In this document: in pieces, positions 33,431-38,067 of the stretch | How the letters are laid out: each line of letters begins with the position of its first letter | Numbering within the stretch: the stretch's first letter is position 1 | NCBI GenBank assembly: GCA_028693705.1 | Contig: JAQUUX010000025.1 | Span: 1-38,067 of the forward strand | From: Lachnospiraceae bacterium | GTDB taxonomy: Bacteria; Bacillota; Clostridia; Lachnospirales; Lachnospiraceae | Direction: 5' to 3' | Length of the DNA: 38,067 bases | Notes under the pieces: generated by a model | What the model was told of the DNA's origin: nothing | The model's input: only the letters and a program-made list of their open reading frames with translations | The model's database searches: none | Position numbers and translations under genes: made by a program

Positions 33431-33949
33431 TTATGCTTTTCCTCGAATAATTCCTCTATACTTAAATCTATGTCCCAATCCTTTGATCCGCATGTAAGGC
33501 AGATTCTTGCTAATCAAACGAACAATCTTGTCGTCATTTCCTCTGATTGAAGCAAAAGGAACCACGCATGCACTTTTCTTAGTGGTGTAAATGAAAATAC
33601 TTTTTCTGGAGCAGGTCACCTTATAGATGGACTTCCATGCGGCATGCTCTTTTTTCTTTCCTGTAGTTATATCCACACCTTTATCATTAAATTCATAATA
33701 AATTGTGGACTGAAATGCAGGAATTGCTGTTTTTTGCTTTCTTGCCTGCATATACAGAGTCAGTGGAAAATACAGAATCAGCATAGCTGCAATACCCATG
33801 GCAATAGATTCCCCTGTATATACATATAAGCCTAAGAAACACATACCAGCAAACTCCATGAAAAATCCTCCCGGAGTTGCTGAAGTATGAGTTAATAAGT
33901 AATCAAAAATAAGTCCTGTAGTCATGTTCACTTCACATTTGTAATGCAT
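33431..33949 (-). CDS. YcxB-like membrane protein
   Basis: A 172-aa protein with two membrane segments (about 26-43 and 47-66) and a C-terminal YcxB-like PH-type domain: FNDKGVDITTGKKKEHAAWKSIYKV followed by FIYTTKKSACVVPFASI matches that family's strand pattern. GAGGAA precedes the ATG. It is last gene in the MFS / 275-aa / lipoprotein / YcxB-like operon, before the bidirectional terminator. YcxB-domain proteins have no established function. Confidence 0.8.
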   Translation of the reverse strand: MHYKCEVNMTTGLIFDYLLTHTSATPGGFFMEFAGMCFLGLYVYTGESIAMGIAAMLILYFPLTLYMQARKQKTAIPAFQSTIYYEFNDKGVDITTGKKKEHAAWKSIYKVTCSRKSIFIYTTKKSACVVPFASIRGNDDKIVRLISKNLPYMRIKGLGHRFKYRGIIRGKA

Positions 33950-33964
33950 GGCAATTCCTCTTTC

Positions 33965-35824
33965 TTAGAAAATTTTCATATCCAGTTTATCGTATGGTAT
34001 TGTAACCTCCGGAAATCCGGCTGCGTAAGGTGCAATGTCATAAGGGTAATAGTAAATGCAGAGACCCTCTTCTGTCAAATAGAAGTTACTATCAAATCCG
34101 GCTGAGTTCTTTACAGAATCCAAACCTTCCGGGAATAAACCGCTATCCGGGTCTGTACTATACTCCGTAAATGCATCTACTATGATCTGATTTAATTCCT
34201 CTTCGGTATTCCCCACAACATCACTTAACTGCAACTGATCTCCCGTATTCAAATCAAAGAGATAGTATACTCTGCCCGGCATACCATGAGCGCCGCCCTG
34301 AAAATCATAGCTGCTCATTCCCATGCAAAGATAATTGTCATCACGATAGGTAATCCCGGTAAAAGTACTTGAATAGCCGCCCGGAATAAAAAATTCCTCT
34401 TTGATATATTCTGCATCCCAATCATTTCCCAGATCTTTGCCATAAGAGATATCCGCATCGGCAGCATTTTTCAAAGTCGCATTGATTTTCTGTACTGCTG
34501 GTGTATCTCCATTCAAAACAAACCATTCTACATAAGCATCAGAAATCAAAATATCTTCATAGTAGGATTCTCCCTGTTCAGCCTGCATAGTTCCCAGTTC
34601 TGACCAGCCTTCATCCGTCAATCCCTCTAACAGCACCTCGCCTTGATTTTGGTCTGTGGTGTTTTTTGTATACAAAGAAGTCTTTCCCTGCTCTCCATAA
34701 ACATAATACAATTGATTTCCAATTACTGACAGATTGCGAACACCACTCATGGTCTCTTCATACATTCCCGGTACAGAATCAATGGCAAACAATTCTCTGC
34801 TTTCTCCATTTTGCAGGTTAACTGCTGTGTACGTAAAATGGTTTCCCGTTTCCTTTTTCTCAGTCTGCATCAGATATGCTTCACTTTCACTGCATCCAAC
34901 CAGGGTATAGGTATTGTCACATAACTCAGTCATTTCCATTGTGTTCAAATCTTTTATCCAATACTTACTAGACCGGTAACCCTCATCGTATTCCTGAATG
35001 ATCAGATACTCTTTTGTCATAGCACAAACAGAGGAATTTTCCGGTAAATCCAGTGTGGTTTCCTCTCCTGTTTCCATATTGAGACAAATTGTTGTGCCAT
35101 CTTCATTTCTCAGAAAAGCATTTCCATTCCATGCTTTGGTCACAGCAGGCAGATAAGAACCGCTGTTATCTCCCATATTTGCATATATGCAGGCATAGCC
35201 TTCCGGAATAGAAGCTAAAACAGTTTCTGCTGGATCACATTCTGTCAGACTGCCATCTTCTCCAATCTGATAGGTAAGGCTTTCATCCTTTTCTAAATAC
35301 AGCACATCATCTACTGCCACCATAGTGTAAGTCCATGGAACAAGTCCATCCACTACTTTGACCAGATTCTCGCCATTTTGATCAATCCGCCACATAGAAC
35401 AGCTTTCACTTCCGGGCGTATAATCCGTTATAAAATAAACCCAATTTTGATACAAGCAAAAAGAATCATAGTAACCATAATCTCCATCTTTTTGTTCCGA
35501 TTCGTAAAGCACATTCGTAGATCTGCTTTCTATATCCACAGACAACAGTTTTCGATTTGAAAGTAAAAACAGCTGTTTTCCATTTGACTGGATCTTCTGT
35601 CCGGGTTCCCAGTTAGCGAGCCCCTCTTCTGTCTCATCCGCTTCTACTTCTGTTTCACTCTCCGGCTCTGTACTGTTATCCACTTCTATCTTTTCAGGTG
35701 TAACAATTCCCTGATTATTATCTTCTGTTTTATTGCTTCCACATCCCGTTAAAGAAGCCATCAGTGTAAGCATTAAAATTGATATTCCGATATTGTTTTT
35801 CTTTTTCCATAATTTTTTCCACAT
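33965..35824 (-). CDS. Lipoprotein with propeller-like repeats and a C-terminal DUF3298/RsiV-like domain
   Basis: A 619-aa surface lipoprotein: signal peptide with lipobox LTGC (Cys near residue 28), an acidic Ser/Thr/Glu linker (about 32-70), then about 370 residues with repeated strand patterns such as LFLLSNRKLLSVDIESR, WRIDQNGENLVKVVDG and QLYYVYGEQGKTSLY. These resemble DUF5050-type beta-propeller repeats (inference). The C-terminal 170 residues (GGAHGMPGRVYYLFDLNTGDQLQLSDVV) match the DUF3298/RsiV-type domain. The ATG at 35824 (AAGGG 8 bases upstream) is preferred to 35857, which would overlap the previous gene. Confidence 0.87.
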   Translation of the reverse strand: MWKKLWKKKNNIGISILMLTLMASLTGCGSNKTEDNNQGIVTPEKIEVDNSTEPESETEVEADETEEGLANWEPGQKIQSNGKQLFLLSNRKLLSVDIESRSTNVLYESEQKDGDYGYYDSFCLYQNWVYFITDYTPGSESCSMWRIDQNGENLVKVVDGLVPWTYTMVAVDDVLYLEKDESLTYQIGEDGSLTECDPAETVLASIPEGYACIYANMGDNSGSYLPAVTKAWNGNAFLRNEDGTTICLNMETGEETTLDLPENSSVCAMTKEYLIIQEYDEGYRSSKYWIKDLNTMEMTELCDNTYTLVGCSESEAYLMQTEKKETGNHFTYTAVNLQNGESRELFAIDSVPGMYEETMSGVRNLSVIGNQLYYVYGEQGKTSLYTKNTTDQNQGEVLLEGLTDEGWSELGTMQAEQGESYYEDILISDAYVEWFVLNGDTPAVQKINATLKNAADADISYGKDLGNDWDAEYIKEEFFIPGGYSSTFTGITYRDDNYLCMGMSSYDFQGGAHGMPGRVYYLFDLNTGDQLQLSDVVGNTEEELNQIIVDAFTEYSTDPDSGLFPEGLDSVKNSAGFDSNFYLTEEGLCIYYYPYDIAPYAAGFPEVTIPYDKLDMKIF

Positions 35825-35828
35825 ATTT

Positions 35829-36656
35829 CTATCCCTTATACTTTCTATTTTCCGCATAATCCGTCCACAGTGCTTCCCTATATTCTACACAATCCGGCTC
35901 GTTCCATGCTTCACTAAAATCTTCCATTTCCAAAAGATTTCCCAAATACTTGTTTTTTGCGTTTTCTTCCAGACGTAATCCATCTGTAGAGAAACATTCT
36001 GTATACATATTCCCTTTAGGATCCACCGCAAATCTTCTGACAACGGGCTCTGTTACTGCTTTTCCTTCTTTATTCAAAGGAACAATCACGTCCTCCTTGT
36101 CATAAATCACTCTGACAGCAAAGGCATCTGCATATGTTTCCAAATTCTTCAGATCTTTTCTAGGATGATTCCCGGCGTACAAATCCAAACCGGTTACTCC
36201 ACTCCATTTTAACCGATCCATCAGCTGTTTCCACTGTCCGTTCGTCAATCCGGCTTCCGGGCCGTTAAGCGGTCCATACCCCGCCTCCTGTGCAGATAAA
36301 TCCAGGAGCATTCTCACCGGTGCCACCTGCCAGGACAAATATGTTTCCAATGATATGGCTGAAAGAGCACTTTTTTCTTTGTTCCAGAATATTTCCCATG
36401 ACAATTCATCATGCAATACAGAATTTGCATCATATAATGCCGACTGCTTCATCCACTCAGTAACCAGGTATGCCGCTTTATCATCTACACTAAATAACTG
36501 TTCACCATTTAAGACCAGCAGACCCGGTATCTTATGTAAACCTTTATATACCGGTGGTATCAGACAAACAGCCACCCTTTTTTCTTTCCAGCTCGTATGA
36601 CACCTTAAAATGGTGTTCCAATTTTTGCTGGCATAATATCTTAATGCAATACTCAT
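35829..36656 (-). CDS. Uncharacterised protein resembling a cysteine-less, shortened radical SAM/SPASM maturase
   Basis: A 275-aa soluble protein I do not recognise outright. By eye, residues 44-70 (PGLLVLNGEQLFSVDD...) resemble a PqqD/RRE-like domain. Residues 113-170 follow the radical SAM core spacing (APVRMLLDLS, LTNGQWKQLMDRLKWSGVTG, LDLYAGNHPRKDL), and 208-262 resemble a SPASM end (VDPKGNMYTE, LGNLLEMEDFSEAWNEP). The CxxxCxxC cluster is missing, and only four Cys are present (19, 31, 221, 256). About 100 residues of a normal core are also absent. It may therefore be a degenerate or repurposed protein; this is inference. The ATG at 36656 has AAGGA 8 bases upstream. It lies between an MFS gene and a lipoprotein gene. 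Confidence 0.75.
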   Translation of the reverse strand: MSIALRYYASKNWNTILRCHTSWKEKRVAVCLIPPVYKGLHKIPGLLVLNGEQLFSVDDKAAYLVTEWMKQSALYDANSVLHDELSWEIFWNKEKSALSAISLETYLSWQVAPVRMLLDLSAQEAGYGPLNGPEAGLTNGQWKQLMDRLKWSGVTGLDLYAGNHPRKDLKNLETYADAFAVRVIYDKEDVIVPLNKEGKAVTEPVVRRFAVDPKGNMYTECFSTDGLRLEENAKNKYLGNLLEMEDFSEAWNEPDCVEYREALWTDYAENRKYKG

Positions 36657-36694
36657 ATTTTTCTTCCTTATCAATTCACTTCTACTGCGTGATT

Positions 36695-37855
36695 TTACCG
36701 CTCATACCTGTAATTCATAATGGCAAACAAAATCATACAGGTAACTGTCACTCCAATCGCTGCCATACCGCCATAAATCCCTGCAGCATTTGCCACAAAT
36801 CCCGTTACTGCCGGCATAACAACACCGCCCAGACATCCCAGTGGAAGCAGTACACTCATTGCCACTGGATCATGGTGCAATCTTTCCCCTGCCAGAGCGA
36901 TTGCAGTTGGCTGAACTCCTGCCATGCAAAATCCATACGCTCCCAATGCAATAATAATCAATATCGTACTGCGACTGCCTAACAATGCAACAAATGAAAT
37001 TCCCGAAAATATACTCATCAATAAAATCAAATGCTGTGGCTTTGGATGCCATGGTCCAAAGGCCACAAACATTCGTCCTGCCAAAATCACAGCCCAGGTA
37101 AATGACAACATGATCTGGCTCATGGATTGGGGCATCAGACCGCTGTCTTTTAAGTAAGCAACCAACCAGCCTGATACAGCATTTTCAGTACTCATTTCAA
37201 AAAAAACGATACCGGTTCCCAGCCAAAATGCCGGATTTTTCAAAAATTCCGGAATTTCATTCCGTTTAACTTCTTTTTCATTTAATATTATCTCTTTTTT
37301 ACGTTTACCTGCATCTGTTGACATCCCGGAAATCGCATACAAAACCGGTAACAACAAACAAAACAGAGCCATAAAAATACACGAACCCTTTACACCCAGA
37401 AGCATCAATATAATTGGACAGCACAGGCTTCCAATTGCAAAACACCCATGCAGCGTATTGATCCCTCTGGTTTCATTCGGTGCATTCTCGCTTACTAGAA
37501 TATTTCCCATATTGTAAACTGTCCCCTTAGAAATCCCGATCAGAAACATTCCTGCCAATAATAAAGGAATCAGCTTCACTCCGTATAAGAGTGAATATCC
37601 AATAAAGCTTCCCAAAGTTAATGCCATGGCTGTTCTCTTTCTTCCAAAAGATACTGCCAGCATACCGGCTAAAAAACTCGCTACCATGTTCCCTATATTT
37701 AAGGAACTAAGTAGTAATCCACTTACATTATAATCAAATCCATATGCATCATGTAATAATGGTACAATTAAACTGGTGGCTGTAGCATAAACCCCATTCA
37801 TAATCATACCGATGAAGCTGATAATACACAGTCGATTTCCCAATTTCTCCCGCAT
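36695..37855 (-). CDS. Major facilitator superfamily transporter
   Basis: A 386-aa membrane protein with about 12 hydrophobic segments in two halves and a short cytoplasmic loop near 185-210 (KRKKEIILNEKEVKRNE). The loop between segments 2 and 3 has the MFS motif (AVSFGRKRTA). Segments NMGNILVSENAPNETRGI and FGPWHPKPQHLILL resemble the FucP/YbjJ-like sugar/drug branch, but the substrate is not clear. GGGGG lies 8 bases before the ATG. It is first gene of a four-gene unit whose extended -10 promoter is at 37914-37922, next to repeat copy 3. Confidence 0.92.
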   Translation of the reverse strand: MREKLGNRLCIISFIGMIMNGVYATATSLIVPLLHDAYGFDYNVSGLLLSSLNIGNMVASFLAGMLAVSFGRKRTAMALTLGSFIGYSLLYGVKLIPLLLAGMFLIGISKGTVYNMGNILVSENAPNETRGINTLHGCFAIGSLCCPIILMLLGVKGSCIFMALFCLLLPVLYAISGMSTDAGKRKKEIILNEKEVKRNEIPEFLKNPAFWLGTGIVFFEMSTENAVSGWLVAYLKDSGLMPQSMSQIMLSFTWAVILAGRMFVAFGPWHPKPQHLILLMSIFSGISFVALLGSRSTILIIIALGAYGFCMAGVQPTAIALAGERLHHDPVAMSVLLPLGCLGGVVMPAVTGFVANAAGIYGGMAAIGVTVTCMILFAIMNYRYER

Positions 37856-37879
37856 TTTATTATCCCCCTTGAAAAAATT

Positions 37880-37909
37880 ACGGTAGCCGTATGATGTAAA
37901 GGCTATCGT
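37880..37909. promoter_or_regulatory. Inverted repeat in the MFS operon leader
   Basis: ACGGTAGCC (37880-37888) and GGCTATCGT (37901-37909), 8 of 9 positions complementary with a 12-base centre, just downstream of the -10. Could be an operator or a leader hairpin. Confidence 0.4.
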
Positions 37910-37913
37910 GATT

Positions 37914-37922
37914 ATTATAGCA
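37914..37922 (-). promoter_or_regulatory. Extended -10 promoter of the MFS operon
   Basis: On the minus strand TGCTATAAT (TG-N-TATAAT). No -35 match: at 17-base spacing the -35 place is occupied by CTGCAG, the terminal motif of repeat copy 3. Confidence 0.6.
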
Positions 37923-37933
37923 TATATACCCGA

Positions 37934-38067
37934 AAACTGCAGTTTAAAGGAATAAAGATTGATGTAAAGGGACGGTTCAGCCGTGTATCATATGCTCACA
38001 AGCCCGTTTTCACTACGGTAAACACGTAGCTGTACATAAGTTCGCACAAGACGCGAACTAAGTACAG
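37934..38067. repeat. Palindromic repeat element, copy 3 (cut off by the window end)
   Basis: It begins AAACTGCAGTTTAAAGG; bases 37942-38000 match copy 2 (opposite strand) at 58 of 59 positions. The core (38007-38067) aligns with copy 1: ...CGTAGCTGTACATAAG, then the apical hairpin GTTCGC-ACAAGAC-GCGAAC at 38040-38058 and AGTACAG, which pairs with CTGTAC upstream. The second arm should follow beyond the window, making a palindrome of about 200-220 bp. No ORF is visible. Confidence 0.88.

Overview
The window looks like a chromosomal segment of a low-to-mid GC Firmicute of class Clostridia, most likely a Lachnospiraceae gut anaerobe. Grounds: clade-II single-chain PurL, QueH-type epoxyqueuosine reductase, AEC/CarD/VanZ/HflX gene types, strong GGAGG-type ribosome binding sites and abundant Rho-independent terminators. 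The genus cannot be fixed from sequence alone. Almost everything is on the minus strand; only vanZ-like, hflX and tRNA-Trp are on plus, so the layout is described in minus-strand transcription order where relevant.

Layout. (1) 25-7710: a six-gene minus-strand operon for a MacB-type ABC efflux system: three consecutive HlyD-type adaptors, one FtsX/MacB permease, a small membrane-anchored protein and one ATPase, closed by a terminator. (2) 7815-9902: an AEC-family permease and two tandem CarD-like proteins. (3) 10000-10490: a gene-free stretch with two ~200-bp imperfect palindromes. A third member of the same family begins at 37934 and runs off the window end. (4) 10492-11176: an XRE regulator with a small membrane protein. 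(5) 11265-15854: GGDEF / CotH-like / GGDEF operon. (6) 15855-16139: tRNA-Val and tRNA-Met. (7) 16150-23168: carA-carB-queH-argS operon from a recognisable promoter. (8) 23198-27084: purL with its own promoter, which has a perfect palindrome between -35 and -10. (9) 27090-30277: a 152-aa protein, a TetR regulator, then, after a terminator-like hairpin, two M14-type (AstE/aspartoacylase-like) proteins, one of which has lost the catalytic residues. (10) 30329-32336 on plus: VanZ-like protein and hflX, convergent with a HAD phosphatase. (11) 33223-33399: tRNA-Trp with promoter and bidirectional terminator. (12) 33431-37922: MFS transporter, an odd radical-SAM/SPASM-resembling protein without the cysteine cluster, a DUF3298-like lipoprotein and a YcxB-like membrane protein.

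The most notable signal is the palindromic repeat family. The three copies share terminal CTGCAG/TTTAAA-type ends, long complementary arms and a 19-nt apical hairpin (6-bp stem, 7-nt loop) preceded by invariant ACATAAG. The stem bases change in compensating pairs between copies while the loop is conserved. Two copies share 58 of 59 bases in one arm although about 27 kb apart. This points to a dispersed structured element, either MITE/REP-like DNA or a structured RNA. I do not recognise it as a named family. Other points of interest are the catalytically dead M14 paralogue beside an intact one, the three-adaptor efflux operon with Gly/Met-rich tracts, the c-di-GMP/CotH operon without RxxD inhibitory sites, and the tandem TetR operator-like repeats.
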